Below, piece after piece: positions 45,478 to 56,779 of a stretch of 64,000 nt of DNA. Position numbers and translations under genes: made by a program. Below the pieces are notes generated by a model. That model ran no database searches. It saw only the letters and a list, made by a program, of their open reading frames with translations, and had not been told where the DNA came from. The first letter of the stretch is position 1. Each line of letters begins with the position of its first letter. This stretch comes from Chaetoderma sp. LZ-2023a. Its lineage: Eukaryota > Mollusca > Caudofoveata > Chaetodermatida > Chaetodermatidae. The stretch spans positions 135,810,135-135,874,134 of the forward strand of contig CM067374.1 of NCBI GenBank assembly GCA_034401795.1. The letters run 5' to 3'.

Positions 45478-45790
45478 TTTCACTTTAGGACGTTAAAACA
45501 CAAATTGACAATTGAGAATGCACGATGGATAAAAACCGACCGAAAGGACAGACTATGTACAGTTTGTAATAAACTGGAAGACGAACAACACCTTTACTAT
45601 GACCCCAGCAAATACAATGGCGTAAAAACTAAATATATGCCACAATACTATATCACGAGAACAATTGCAGAAAAAAACAAAGGAGCTTCTAAGAATAGTC
45701 AATGGACCTATCCTTAGAAATTTATGTGAATTGCTTATATCTGCTAAGAGAGTAAGGGCCTATAAAATATACATACGGACTAATATGGTA
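45478..45790 (+). pseudogene. C-terminal tail fragment of a LINE-type polyprotein
   Basis: FHFRTLKHKLTIENARWIKT, DRLCTVCNKLEDEQHLYYDP and, after a frame break, SAKRVRAYKIYIRT-type sequence. The CxxCxxxxDExHL pattern is the zinc-binding tail that follows the RT in several retroelement families. Only the tail remains. Confidence 0.55.
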
Positions 45791-45827
45791 GATAATCATA
45801 AAATAGAAATCCAATAAGTTAATGTAG

Positions 45828-46012
45828 TATTCCTGTTTATCAGTCAATCATATGACGTTATAACCAACTACGTGACGTGTAGGATGATGTCATAATCAAT
45901 CACATCATGAATGACGGAGCTAAGTTCTTCACGAACGCTTAATTGATGGCGGGCTAAACGCTGTTGTGCGAATTGTATGCAGTTACTGGTACTATATAAT
46001 AACAAGTACACA
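45828..46012 (+). mobile_element. MITE family A, diverged 5' half
   Basis: AATCATATGACGTTATAACC, AACTACGTGACGTGTAGGAT, ATGTCATAATCAATCACATC, then a diverged equivalent of the CGTTGTACGAATTGTATG block. Confidence 0.7.
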
Positions 46013-46541
46013 TATTGATGCAAGGCATCAATGGTAAATAGCGTGCCCGGAGGTTATTATAATTCTGAGAATAAACTCAACTGTTTCATGAAAAAATGAA
46101 GTTATATAAAGGCATACAATAAACACAAAAGAAGGAATATTTCTTGCAAAAAGATATGGGCAGTATTAGCTATGGGCTAGGAAAAGCAGCTTATACTTTT
46201 GGTCAGTCCAACAATTTTTCCATCCATCCTTTTTCTCCAGGCCAAACTCCTTAACAGAGAGGGGAACAGACAAAATTAAGAGCGGCCAGTATCAACAACT
46301 TGTAAAGATAAAGAAATCAACAGAGCTGGCAACCCAGTCAGTAGAAAATCAGCGCAAGACGCAGTACAGACCCTGACACCCATTCAAACATATTAAAGAA
46401 AAACTGTAAAGAATATTTTAAACCTAAATCCTGATACCTTCTTAAACAGACGTGAAGAGCTTATTACCCGAAAATATATTGGTGAAATATACACTGCAAT
46501 GCTAGTGAAATGCACAAAGCAAGTATAATTTTTATGCAATA
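46013..46541. other. No clear gene; possible upstream LINE debris
   Basis: No motif seen, though 46240-46440 could be eroded sequence of the same LINE as the fragment that follows. Confidence 0.4.
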
Positions 46542-46700
46542 CAGGACCCTGATCTGTACCGACAGATAACCTTTTCAACAAAGTTAAGTGGCCAGGATAG
46601 AACCAATACCCTCAACCTAGTTTTCTCCAACGAAAATGATATAGCAGAAAACATTCTGACTGAAGACCCAGTGGGAAACATCGTGATCTGTTTCATTTAG
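46542..46700 (+). pseudogene. LINE endonuclease fragment (C-terminal part)
   Basis: One open stretch: QDPDLYRQITFSTKLSGQD, RTNTLNLVFSNENDIAENIL, PVGNIVICF, stop. It fits the TLDLVLTNEE...PLGKSDH segment of CR1/L2-type apurinic endonucleases, with the SDH catalytic step lost. Confidence 0.6.
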
Positions 46701-47149
46701 CTATCATATCTATGTCACCTATTAATCGATATCTTTACTGGAAACAGTGACAAACTATTAAATCAAATATTTTTGCTAGACAAAAATGGCAAAATTGGCC
46801 TCAACCGTTGCAATGATGACGATCTTGTTGACCATATGTGCAAATGCTAGGGTATTAGCCTGATAAGTCAGGTTCTACCAGTACACGTGGCTAATAATAT
46901 GGGATATATAGAAATATTTTCACATTACTATAATAAATATTTGGTGGTAGAATTATTACAATATTTTGCACATCAAGAGAACATAGTGAGTTCTACATGG
47001 CCTTATGTTAAACAACCCCGGCTACAAGGCATGTAGAGATATTCTGGTACCGAATATAATACATTATTGGAATTTGACAATGGTGTGCCACTACTAAATT
47101 GCATATGACGAAATTACTGTATAGGAAACATTTTTTTAAACCTTTGATA
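46701..47149. other. No gene seen
   Basis: AT-rich unassigned sequence leading into the satellite-like block. Confidence 0.45.
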
Positions 47150-48205
47150 CTTTATTAGCGTATTCATATACGTATTTAACCATATGGTTGAACTTCTGTG
47201 GTCGAACCTATTGCAAACAGTGTGGTACAGAAAATCGTTGATCAGACAGAATTTGCGCCAATTTTCGGTATTGAATTGTGTACTATGAAATTACGTTCCT
47301 GTAGAATTTTTTTTAAATTCGGAATACAACTAGCATATTTCCTATAAGTATTTGTGGGTGAAATTCTGGGGTGAACGTATTGCAGTGAAAACCATGAATT
47401 ATCCTAAGTTTGAGCTTATTTACGTTACAAAATTTGTAAATCTCACTACGTCGTAAGCTTATGCCTATGCCTATCTAAACATATGGGTGATATTCTGGGC
47501 CGAACCCATTATGAGCGATATGTCAGGACATATCGACACCTACTGAATGTGGTGAATGTGAACTAACCATATTACAATGGGGCCATATGGCGAATATGTA
47601 ACAACATATTACCAAATTACTTGATGATAGGATCGTGCAAAAGCACAGCTATATGTAAAAAAATTGATTACAAACTGAGATTCTAATACTGAATATAGTA
47701 AATTGTTGGCATTTGACAACTGTCCGTGACTACTAAATTGAATATTACGAAATTACTACGTGGTTAGAAATCTCAAGATTCATTAGCGTATTCATATCCC
47801 TATCTAACCATATGGGTGAAATTATGTAGCCACACATATTGCAGACGGTAGGGTATTGAAAACCACAGATCTGCCAACATTGGAACAAATGTATGCGATG
47901 AAATTGCATACTACGAAAATACTTCACGTTCGAATTCTTTTAAATTCCCAATGTAACTAGCATATTCAAACTCCTATACGTCTATGTGAGCGAAGTTCTG
48001 GAATCGACCATATTACGGAAAGTAGGGCACCGAAAACCACGAATACACCATCACCTAAGCTAAATTTTGCTATTAAAATTACTTCATCTAGAATTTGTTA
48101 GATTCGGAATATAACTAGCTTATTAAAGCTCAAGTCTATGTGGGGTAAATTATGGGGCTGAACATACTACAGACAATAGGGCACTGAAAACTGTGGTGGT
48201 TTATT
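47150..48205. repeat. Degenerate satellite-like tandem repeat, block 1
   Basis: Recurring TATCTAACCATATGGGTGAA-type segments at about 47167, 47345, 47470, 47800, 47973 and 48128, each followed by variants of GGCCGAACCTATTGCAGAC, GGGCATTGAAAACCA and GAAATTACTTCACGG. The implied monomer is roughly 155-180 bp, heavily diverged. The block from about 47390 recurs at 48955. Confidence 0.7.
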
Positions 48206-48208
48206 AAT

Positions 48209-48595
48209 ACAATGAACCTTTCCAGTTTAGCCCATCTCTAGCTAAACTCCACCCATACCACTCTCGAGTTGGGATCGATGGATTTCTGAACTACTAGACG
48301 ATAAATTTCAAGAAAACTATACAGGTAAGCCGTGGAATATTATGACACTAAATTGACTGGGTCCTGTTGCTGCCTATCAAATTATTTTCAAAATATTCAA
48401 CAGCATTTTTATTAAATAACAAAACCATACAATTCGTACAACGTGTCAGATTATTAAACATTTAAGATGAACTAAATCGAGTCAGTCATGACGTCATTAT
48501 TATGACGTTATCCTATGCGTCACTTAATTAATTACGATGTCATATGACGTAATATGATGGATAGATAACCTGAAAAGGCCCATTAGCAAGCGGTA
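48209..48595 (-). mobile_element. MITE family A, full-length reference copy
   Basis: ACAATGAACCTTTCCAGTTT, CTAGCTAAACTCCACCCATA, TTGGGATCGATGGATTTCTG, CAAGAAAACTATACAGGTAA, a partly decayed hairpin with TTTTCAAAATATTCAACAGC, TACAACGTGTCAGATTATTA, CATGACGTCATTATTATGAC, ATGTCATATGACGTAATATG, ending ACCTGAAAAGGCCCATTAGC. About 390 bp, no coding potential, with short inverted termini. Confidence 0.85.
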
Positions 48596-48780
48596 GTAAT
48601 TACCCTCGCTCCGTCAGAGGATGAGTGTATTGTATTCGGGTCTATGTGCGTTCGGGATGGCAAGGTTCTACAATCTATGACTGGCCTTGTTAAAATATGT
48701 GACCTATAAATATAACGCATTACCAAGTGGTATTAGCCATGTAATGTTCAATTTGCTCATGACAATTTCAATAGAGAGAT

Positions 48781-48950
48781 CCATTTCTAGGTATGCCACG
48801 CCTATTTCTAGCTAAGCTCCACCACTTTTTGCGTGTTGGAATCGATGTATATATATATATACGCTGAATAATGAATTCCCAGACTTCCAATTTCAAGGTA
48901 ACTATACAGGTAAGATGATGACTATTTAGAAACTAATTTGACTGGGTGCA
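48781..48950 (-). mobile_element. MITE family A, 5'-truncated copy
   Basis: ATTTCTAGCTAAGCTCCACC, GTTGGAATCGATG, (TA)n, AACTATACAGGTAAGATGAT, AACTAATTTGACTGGGTG, ending at the hairpin turn where satellite block 2 begins. Confidence 0.8.
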
Positions 48951-48954
48951 ACGA

Positions 48955-49975
48955 AAACCATGAATCGGCCTAAATTTGAGCCGAAATTATTTCATGGTAG
49001 ATAGTTTTAAATCTCACTACTCCGTAAGCGTATGCTTATACCTATCTAAACATATGGGTGACGTTCTGGGGCCGAACACATTATGAGCGATATGCCAGGA
49101 CATACCGACACCTATCTGAATGTGGTGAATGTGAACCAACCATATTATAATGGGGCCATACGGCGAATATGTAACTACCCACGATGAGATTACTTGATGG
49201 TAGAATTGTGCAAAAGCACTAGCTCATATTGAGTTATATACATCCATATATCAAAAAAATTATTACAAATCGAGAACAGACATTCTGATACCGAATATAG
49301 TAAATTGTTGGCATTTGACAACTGTCCGTGGCTACTAAATTGAATATTCCGAAATTACTACGTGGTAGAAAACTCAAGATTCATTAGCGTGTTCATATCG
49401 CTATCTAACCATATCGGTGAAATTATTTGGCCAAACCTATTGCAGACAGGTAATAGTAGGGCATTGAAAACCTACAGATCTGCCAAAATTGAAACAAATT
49501 TACGCGATGAAATCGTATACTACGATATTACTTCACGGTCAAATATTTTTTAATTCCCAATATAACTATCGTATTCAAATCCCTCTACGTCTATGTGAGC
49601 GAAGTTCTGGAGCTGCCCATATTACATACAGACAGTAGGGCGCCGAAAAGCACGAAACCCCCAACATTTAAGCCAATTTTTGCCTAATAAAATTTTTTCA
49701 TCTAGAATTTGTTAGATTCGGAATATACCCAGTATATTAAGGCTCAAGTCTATGTAGGTGAAATTATGGGGCTAAACATACCACAGACAATAGGCACTGA
49801 AAACTGTGAATCACCGGAGATTTAGCAAATTTTCGGTATGAAATTGTGCACTACGAAATTACTTAATGGTAACATTTTTTTTAACCTCAATCCATTAATT
49901 CACTAGCGTATTCATATACTTATCTAACTATATGGTTGAAATTCTGTGGCCGAATTTCCTGTAGACCTTCTTAAC
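48955..49975. repeat. Degenerate satellite-like tandem repeat, block 2
   Basis: Same order of segments as 47390-48200: AACCATGAATC, CTATCTAAACATATGGGTGA, ACATTATGAGCGATATGCCA, AATGGGGCCATACGGCGAAT, TCAAGATTCATTAGCGTGTT, CTCAAGTCTATGTAGGTGAA. It extends further, to another unit at 49918. The pair is a duplication of about 800 bp. Confidence 0.75.
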
Positions 49976-50194
49976 TTAGCACATGCATAGGCCTACACTT
50001 TCGGTTGATTTCTGTATTCAACAATCTGCTACAATATTATTGACAGTAGTTTTGACTGGAAATTTGGAACATTGGTAGTCTATCAATACTGCTACATAAT
50101 TGCATTGGCCCTACATGGATTTATTCCCACGGATGGATTAAAGACAAAAGGATACTACTGATAATCACACATCCATTATTCATTCCTATCCCGC

Positions 50195-50460
50195 GAGTTC
50201 TCTTTCGATACGAAATCGAGAAATGTATCTCGTATGTAGGGGCCTATTGAGTAGCCATTGACGTAGCGATTTCACGATCCAGTATTGCTTTTACAGTCTG
50301 CGACGGAGATAGACTGGGTCCCGGTTTGTCTGGTATCCGAAGTTGAGTCTGTCTAACAGTCTAGTCGTTGTGATAACGTAAGAAGATGACCGGTCATTAC
50401 ATTAGAGGTGTAGTTTCGAAGAAACCAAGGCTTTATTTTTAGATGGATCCATTATTGTTA
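50195..50460 (+). repeat. Repeat family C, most complete copy
   Basis: ATCCCGCGAGTTCTCTTTCG, ATACGAAATCGAGAAATGTA, GACGTAGCGATTTCACGATC, AGTCTGCGACGGAGATAGAC, GTGATAACGTAAGAAGATGA, ATTAGAGGTGTAGTTTCGAA, CTTTATTTTTAGATGGATC. Confidence 0.75.
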
Positions 50461-50734
50461 GCGAACTCTGTCTACTTTTTCGCCCTCTACAATATTATTA
50501 TGCATGTTTTTCTTTTGAGATTTACCACACACATAGTACGCCTCAAGTCTGTCCGTAACAAGTCTGTAATTTTTACCCTATCTCGAATGCAAGTAATGTG
50601 AATCATACTATGATACAATACGGGAAAGGTTAAACAGACATTGTACATCATCGTCGTCCTCATAATTTATTAACCCTGTATTACCTAAATTGAGTTAAGA
50701 ATATGAAAAAAAATATTTGGTTATTGAGTGCCTA

Positions 50735-50865
50735 TCTGCAGGCCAATAGACGACTGTTTTGAAGAGTTACTATTGGAATGACTGGCTCAATCATCGAGCC
50801 AGTCATTTTAGTGGTGAATTTTTAAAAACGATATCTTGACCTGCAAATTAACATCCTCAAGATCA
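50735..50865 (+). mobile_element. MITE family B palindrome
   Basis: GAATGACTGGCTCAATCATC and GAGCCAGTCATTTTAGTGGT form the central inverted repeat; GGCCAATAGACGACTGTTTT lies outside it. Confidence 0.8.
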
Positions 50866-51224
50866 CTGTAGAGGCCGGTTTTGGTGGCCTCCTCATGGAA
50901 GGGGTAAAATACATTAAGAGAAGATGACAGGCTTACATGGGCAGTCGTTGTCGTTGCAATACTTAATACAGGTCTATGATAGCAACAAGTAGGTGGGTAG
51001 GGTGGGTGGGCTACCATTCAAGGTATTAAAAAGATATTCGTATAGTTGTCTTTATCTGAGATATTGAAATTTCGGTGTTAAGCATTCTAAAGGATTTTGT
51101 TAGAAAAACACACAATTCTGCCCAAGTGAAGTAAGTCACATCTTGGTGGCGGTTGCTTGAAATGACTTCCATAGGCCTAACGTTAGTCAATCGGTCACTG
51201 AATCCGGACGGTATATTAACACAT
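50866..51224. other. No gene seen
   Basis: Unassigned; GGTGGGTAGGGTGGGTGGG at 50992-51010 is a short G-rich run. Confidence 0.45.
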
Positions 51225-51572
51225 TAATACCGCGCTCGTGTTGATATCGATGGATCTCTGAGCTTCTTGACTATCAATTTCCAGAAAACTTTACAGGTAA
51301 GGTGTTGACTATTTTGAAACCAATTTGACTGGGTGCTGTTGCTGCTTGTGGCAGTAACATCGCCCAGTCAAATTAGTTTCAAAATATTCACCAGCATGTT
51401 TTGTAAATAGCAAAGACATACAATTCGTACAACGTGTCGGACTATTAAGCATTTAAGACGGACTAAATTGAGTCAGTCATGACGTCATGATTATGACGTC
51501 ATCCTATACGTCACGTCGTTGATTATGACATCATATGACTTAATATGATCGATAGACTAATGTCCATTAGCA
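51225..51572 (-). mobile_element. MITE family A copy
   Basis: GCTCGTGTTGATATCGATGG, CCAGAAAACTTTACAGGTAA, GCTGTTGCTGCTTGTGGCAG hairpin, CATACAATTCGTACAACGTG, CATGACGTCATGATTATGAC, ATACGTCACGTCGTTGATTA. Together with flanking sequence to 51950 it duplicates 48.2-48.95 kb. Confidence 0.85.
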
Positions 51573-51770
51573 AGTGGTATTAATTATCCTCCCTCCGTCA
51601 GAGGACGAGTACATTGTATTCAGGGCAACAATCTATGTTTGGCCTTGTTAAAATGTGACCTATAGATATGGGTGGTCTCTTAATACAAGTGGTCCATATT
51701 GTGTGGGCCACGCATTACCAAGTGGTTTTAGCCATGTAATGCTCAATTTGCTCATGACAATTTCAATAGA

Positions 51771-52152
51771 GAGATCCATTTCTAGGTATGCCATGCCTAT
51801 TTCTAGCTAAGCTCCACCCCTTTTTGCGTGTTGGAATCGATGTATATATATACGCTGAATAATGAACTCCCAGACTTCCAATTTCAAGGTAACTATACAG
51901 GTAAGCTGATGACTATTTTGAAACTAATTTGACTGGGTGATTTTAAAGGTTTGATGCCTCTGGCCGCAACAACGCCAGGTCAAATTAGTTTCAAAATATT
52001 CAACACGATGTTGATTAAACAGTAGACATACAATTCGTACACTTGCCGGACTATTCAATGTTCATGACTGAGCTCGATACGCCATTCATTTACATATTTT
52101 GGATTGTGACGCCAGCCTGTATATGAAGTAATTGATTATGACATCATCTCCT
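51771..52152 (-). mobile_element. MITE family A copy, diverged 3' part
   Basis: ATTTCTAGCTAAGCTCCACC, CTATACAGGTAAGCTGATGA, AACTAATTTGACTGGGTG, then GGTCAAATTAGTTTCAAAAT, ACAATTCGTACACTTGCC and TTGTGACGCCAGCCTGTAT. Confidence 0.8.
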
Positions 52153-52221
52153 TCAGTTATAGATCAAACCCAGTCATTATCATAGAAAATGACTGTTGAA
52201 TAAATAGCAGACATACAATTC

Positions 52222-52405
52222 GAACAGCGTCTAGTTAAATTAGTTTCAAAATATTCAACAGCATGTTGATTAAATAGTAAAGACGTGCAATTCGCATACT
52301 TGACTGGCTATTCAATGTTCCTTGGGGAGCTAGATACGTCATTCATTACACATTTTGATTGTGACGTCCAGCTACATCTGACCTAAATAATTATGACGTC
52401 ATATA
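52222..52405 (-). mobile_element. MITE family A, half copy
   Basis: AGTTAAATTAGTTTCAAAAT, ATTCAACAGCATGTTGATTA, TTGTGACGTCCAGCTACATC, TTATGACGTCATATACAG. Confidence 0.75.
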
Positions 52406-52469
52406 CAGAAAAATCCATTATCATATATAATGTCCTATGTCTAATTGTCGTCCAAGAGACCATTGTGGT

Positions 52470-52600
52470 TTTTCTTTTGCAATTTACTACTGGAATTATA
52501 GGATCGATTATCCAACCAGTCATTCCAGTGGTACACTTTCAAAACAAGTTCTCCGGTGAGTAGCTAATGCAAATGGACATTTCTCACGATCACCGCAAGA
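52470..52600 (+). mobile_element. MITE family B fragment
   Basis: CTGGAATTATAGGATCGATT and ATCCAACCAGTCATTCCAGT, an eroded central palindrome of family B. Confidence 0.6.
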
Positions 52601-52779
52601 AGCCACTTGTGGTCAGTTTGATAGAGTGCTAAAGTGGACATATAAGTTCCGTTGGCTGTTTATTAAAATAATTAAGCGGTCATCGCCGCGCAAACTCTAT
52701 TACAGTCGGACCAGAACAAATAAGAGAACTCGCCATGAATCACTTGCATGAAGATAATAATTACGAGATATCCAGCAAT

Positions 52780-52860
52780 CTAAAAATAGAGCCGTGTCTT
52801 CGCGCCGAGAACTATTAGATCTCGTATCGATGGAGATCTCGCGAGACACAGCCCCACAAT
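52780..52860 (-). repeat. Repeat family C fragment
   Basis: ATCTAAAAATAGAGCCGTGT and TCTCGCGAGA (52837-52846) in reverse orientation relative to 50.2 kb. Confidence 0.65.
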
Positions 52861-52926
52861 CCCCTGCGCCAAATGTCCGCGCCTATAGGCAATTCTAGCC
52901 AGCAAAAAAATAGAAGCGAATAGAAA

Positions 52927-53100
52927 AATGTTGCTGAATATTTTGATACTATTTGACTGGGTGCTGTTGCTGCCATAGTTTCAAAATATTCAACAGCTTA
53001 AGCCGAGTTAGACGTACACTTTTCCGGAAATTTATACGCAGGGAGTTCAGGGATCGAACGCAAAGTGTGGGTGTGGAATAAAGATAGACGGCGTGTGATT
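52927..53100 (+). mobile_element. MITE family A, 3' half
   Basis: GTTGCTGAATATTTTGATAC, GGGTGCTGTTGCTGCCATAG, TTTCAAAATATTCAACAGCT, then TACGCAGGGAGTTCAGGGAT. Confidence 0.75.
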
Positions 53101-53170
53101 CCTTCATTAATGCAACTAATGATTTAATTGCAAAATAACAGCATTCTTCATACGTGGCTATTTGAAAGGC

Positions 53171-53476
53171 CTAGAGAATAGTGTTTTTGAATATTTACCA
53201 CTAGAATGACTGGCTCGGTAACCGAGCCAGTCATTCTAGTGGTAAATTTTCAAAAATACTTCTCTCGGCCTGCAGATAGACACTGGCTATGTAAAAACTT
53301 TAATTTTCTTTACCATAACCCCTTTAATTGTCAAGCCGGTGAACAGAATTCAGTGGTAAATTTACAAAAAACCAGTCTTCTAAAATTCAAATATCTTGAA
53401 AAAATATTGACCATCAAAATGTTTAATTTAATCAAGTAGTATTTTGAGCGCTTTGAGACTCTGTTGACACAAGAGG
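53171..53476 (+). mobile_element. MITE family B with perfect central palindrome
   Basis: TACCACTAGAATGACTGGCT followed by CGGT, one base, and the exact complement ACCGAGCCAGTC and on (about 53197-53245). The right end GTTGACACAAGAGG (53463-53476) matches the family terminus at 30777; the left terminus is missing. Confidence 0.8.
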
Positions 53477-53607
53477 AGCTACACTTATTGTATTCACAGC
53501 ACACTACAGCCACAATTATTCTGGAAAAGTCTAGTCTCATATGCCCTTGAAAGACCTGGGCGTAATAAAGTAAACGGAAACGAACTATAACTTTAAAATG
53601 TACGTAC

Positions 53608-53821
53608 TTTGACTTCCGGGCAGAATACAAGAACGCTGGCCAGTGCTCTTTCGACATCAGCATGAGATAACACGGTCCCCCGAAGATCGAAGCACACAGC
53701 TCTTGGTTTAAGCGTCGCTGGATCTAGAAATGTGAAGTCAATGAGGATATCTGTGGCGAGAGAGTCTGGCAGTAGAAGACTCTCATCCAAATAATCGGCA
53801 AGGTCCAAAGCGTCATAGACA
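53608..53821 (-). CDS. Internal exon homologous to the 8-kb exon (71 codons)
   Basis: The minus-strand reading from 53821 is VYDALDLADYLDESLLLPDS, then PRAVCFDLRGTVLSHADVER, ALASVLVFCPEVK. The acceptor is TTATTCTCAG next to a (TTA)n tract; the donor is GTCAAA followed by GTACGTAC. The length of 214 bp gives phase 1 in and phase 0 out, identical to the 217-bp exon at 8014-8230, and the core AVCFD-RGT-L-HA-V-AL is shared. The long Ile run on the far side of the acceptor is just the (TTA)n tract and is not coding. The gene is unknown. Confidence 0.6.
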
Positions 53822-53824
53822 CTG

Positions 53825-53825
53825 A

Positions 53826-53870
<45 letters not shown>
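53825..53870 (+). repeat. (AAT)n microsatellite
   Basis: About 15 units directly outside the exon's splice acceptor. Confidence 0.95.
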
Positions 53871-53871
<1 letters not shown>

Positions 53872-54529
53872 TAGAGAACATTTACTGAAGTAACTGTAAA
53901 TCTGCGATGACTGGGCATTAAGGAGTATTATAAGCCCTCTTCTCATATGATCATTAAACATGGCTGATGCTGAGCTGATAAAAAGTCTAAGCGTTGCCGC
54001 AGTTCAAAGAGCCATAGTTTAAATTACCATAGTTTTACACAGGGTATGGAAAAGCTGATTTCTTGAAAACCGATAGCCTTGACCATAAAGTATAAAATAA
54101 TGTGTCCTGATTTGCTGTAGTGGAATTTTTACCAAAATCAAGGAAAATGCCATTAAAATGTCAAATAAAGGAAAAATTATTGAATTAAAAGTAAAGGGAG
54201 GCAATTCATGCAAAAAAACTGACCAACTTTTATTTTTGGCATGCATTACCTCCCTTGACCTGTTCAAGTTGATTGTGTCAGTTCAATATGATGAATTTCG
54301 ATTCTCATGATGGTTTGAAAGTGACCCGTCCAAGGTCAAGGTCAATCAGTGGTAAAAGTGACCATTTTTAGGCATTGGCATGAATTACCTCCCTTTACCT
54401 GTTGGAGTTGATTGAGGCAATTAAATCTGGTGAATTTTGATTGTTTCTGACTACCTGGGCCAAACAGAATTCATTAATTTCTCCTTTATTTAACATTTGA
54501 TGGCATTTTCCTTGATTTTGGGTCGGACT
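53871..54529. other. No gene seen
   Basis: GGCATGAATTACCTCCCTTT at about 54378 resembles the reverse of 54230-54255 (ATGCATTACCTCCCTTGACC is direct), hinting at a local duplication of about 140 bp. No coding sequence. Confidence 0.45.
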
Positions 54530-56260
54530 ACAGATTCCGGAAGGATGTTAAGTTTCAACATGATCTGCAGAAACCTTAAGGGGAGTCGCTATCAGAATAT
54601 TACTCTCATACATTTGCTTTGGGGAATTTTGGGCACGGATAAGCGTATTCCTCGCAAATTATTCACTGGATCCAAAAGAAAGATAAAAACATCCCAGGCC
54701 CTAAGGTGTACTGAAATTGTCTCAAGTTTGGAGGCTTGAAATCGCAAATAATACTCAATGGACCAGGAAGATGTGTGGGTGTCAGATGCGGGTTAACATA
54801 TGCTAGAGGTCTGTTAAGTTTCCCCATGATCTACAAGAAACTATAGGACGAGTTGCTGTCCGAATAGCACTCCCTTACATTTCCAATTGGGCTTTTTGGA
54901 CAAGAAAACGTGGAATTGTCTGGAACCATACGCCAGATCCTATTTCTGTAGATGATCTATACACGCCTGGTACGTACTAGAAATGTACCAAGTTTAGATA
55001 TGATATTTTCAAAACTGGATTAGTTATCATCAAATGAATTTCCAATACATTCCATATTGACATATTTGTCTACGATACAAAAATTTCAATATCTCATGAA
55101 CCGTTCAGGATATCGGAGTTCGGTAAATGGTTTCTGAGAGGCAATTCTGCCCCGGATCAGGTGATCTAAATGCTGAAACAATCGGACCCTAATCCCGTCA
55201 TCTATCAGCAAATCATGGAAATATTGTTTAGTGTGCAGATTTGCAATAATAGAAATGTTAATATGTCCACTAACACAACACCCTAACAGGGGCAGAAGTA
55301 AGAATTCTCATGATGCCAAATAATTGTTTTATTCAGCATTTTCTCAAAAACTGGACACTGAACCGAAAAGATTTTTTTGGCTTAGGTTTCAAGATGATCC
55401 GGAAAAAATCCTAGGCGCAGTCGCTGACCGAATATTGCTCCCATACATTCCCTATGGGACATGTTGGGAACGGAAATGCAGTGTTCTGAAAGGTTAACAT
55501 GTTCACTATCAGTTTTATTTTATTAATCCATAGTAGTATAATGTATCTACGTATATGCCAAATATCAAGCATCTGACCAACCTAGAAATATTAATAATCT
55601 TGATTCAAAAAAATTGGGCTTATGCCAGATTTTCTCAAAAACTTGTCACCGTACCCAAAAAATATTTTGGGTCATCATGTGGGTCAAGACATGCTAGACG
55701 TTTTTCCAGTTTCAAGATGATAGAGGGAAAACTCTGGGAGCAGTTAGTATCCGAATATTGCTCTCATGCATTTCCTATGAGGACATGGGAACACGGAAAT
55801 GTAGAGTTCTAAATGGGTAACATGTTCGCTAACGATTTTATTTCAGTAATCAAGAGTAGTATAATATATCCACGTATATGCCAAATTTCAACCATCTGAC
55901 TGCCCTAGAAATATGAAGTATCTTGATTCCAAAAACTTGGGCTTATGCCAGATTTTCCCCAAATCTGGTCAGCGCACCCAAAAAGATTTTTCGGTGGAGA
56001 TGCAGGGAAACACATGCTAGAAGTCTGTGAAGAGTCAAGATTATTGAGCAAAAACTCTAGGAGTAGTCGATGTCAGAATAATGCTTCCATACCTTTCCCT
56101 TTTGGACTTTTTTCCCACGGAAATGCGGATATCTCTGAAACCATACACCCGATCGAGAAGAAAAGTAATAGCAAACTATATCTCAATGGGTACTACAAGT
56201 TGACCAAGTTTGAAGTTGATAAGACCAAAACTGTAGGAGGAGATAGTTTGCGAAAATCCT
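54530..56260 (+). repeat. Diverged tandem repeat, roughly 310-bp units
   Basis: At about 54545, 54815, 55385, 55705 and 56025 the same series recurs: AAGTTTCAAGATGATC-type, then GTCGCTGTCCGAATATTGCT, CCCATACATTTCC, GGGACATTTTGGGCACGGAA. Spacing is about 305-320 bp in the last three. The block ends at a microsatellite. Confidence 0.65.
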
Positions 56261-56262
56261 TG

Positions 56263-56264
56263 AG

Positions 56265-56296
<32 letters not shown>

Positions 56297-56299
56297 TAA

Positions 56300-56330
<31 letters not shown>

Positions 56331-56406
56331 AAGAAGAAGAAGAAGAAGAAGAAGGATCCTGAGCAAAAACAATAATCTGCGATAGATCGCAGATTAATAA
56401 TAATAA

Positions 56407-56437
<31 letters not shown>

Positions 56438-56466
56438 AAGAAGAAGAAGAAGAAGAAGAAGAAGAA
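56263..56466 (+). repeat. (AAT)n and (AAG)n microsatellites with a hairpin
   Basis: AATAATAAT, then (AAG)n to 56352, then GGATCCTGAGC and the hairpin AATCTGCGAT-AG-ATCGCAGATT (about 56371-56392), then a second (AAG)n to 56466 where the LINE 3' end begins. Confidence 0.9.
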
Positions 56467-56779
56467 GACTTTTCATGTACTTTATTTTGGATTCGTAAAA
56501 AACGCTTTAATTTAATACATCACTCATGAATTATTTTTCAAAACACGTCATAGACAATATAAATATATTCCTGAATCAGTCTGAGTATCATTTAACTAAA
56601 CATTGTATTTATGAAGAATAACAAATATGTCAATACATCACAGATCTACGTCAATTTAAAAAAAAAAACCAATCCAATCCGTATAAAAAATCAATGGGAA
56701 TCAGTCATCAAAATCACCAGTCATCAGTCATTAAAATGTAAAATGATGAAAGTGGACAAAATAATACTGAAAGGTATAA

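Noticed and set aside
53825-53961. Membrane protein with a long Ile run joined to the 53.6-kb exon
   Set aside because: The Ile run is the (TTA)n tract lying just outside a good splice acceptor.
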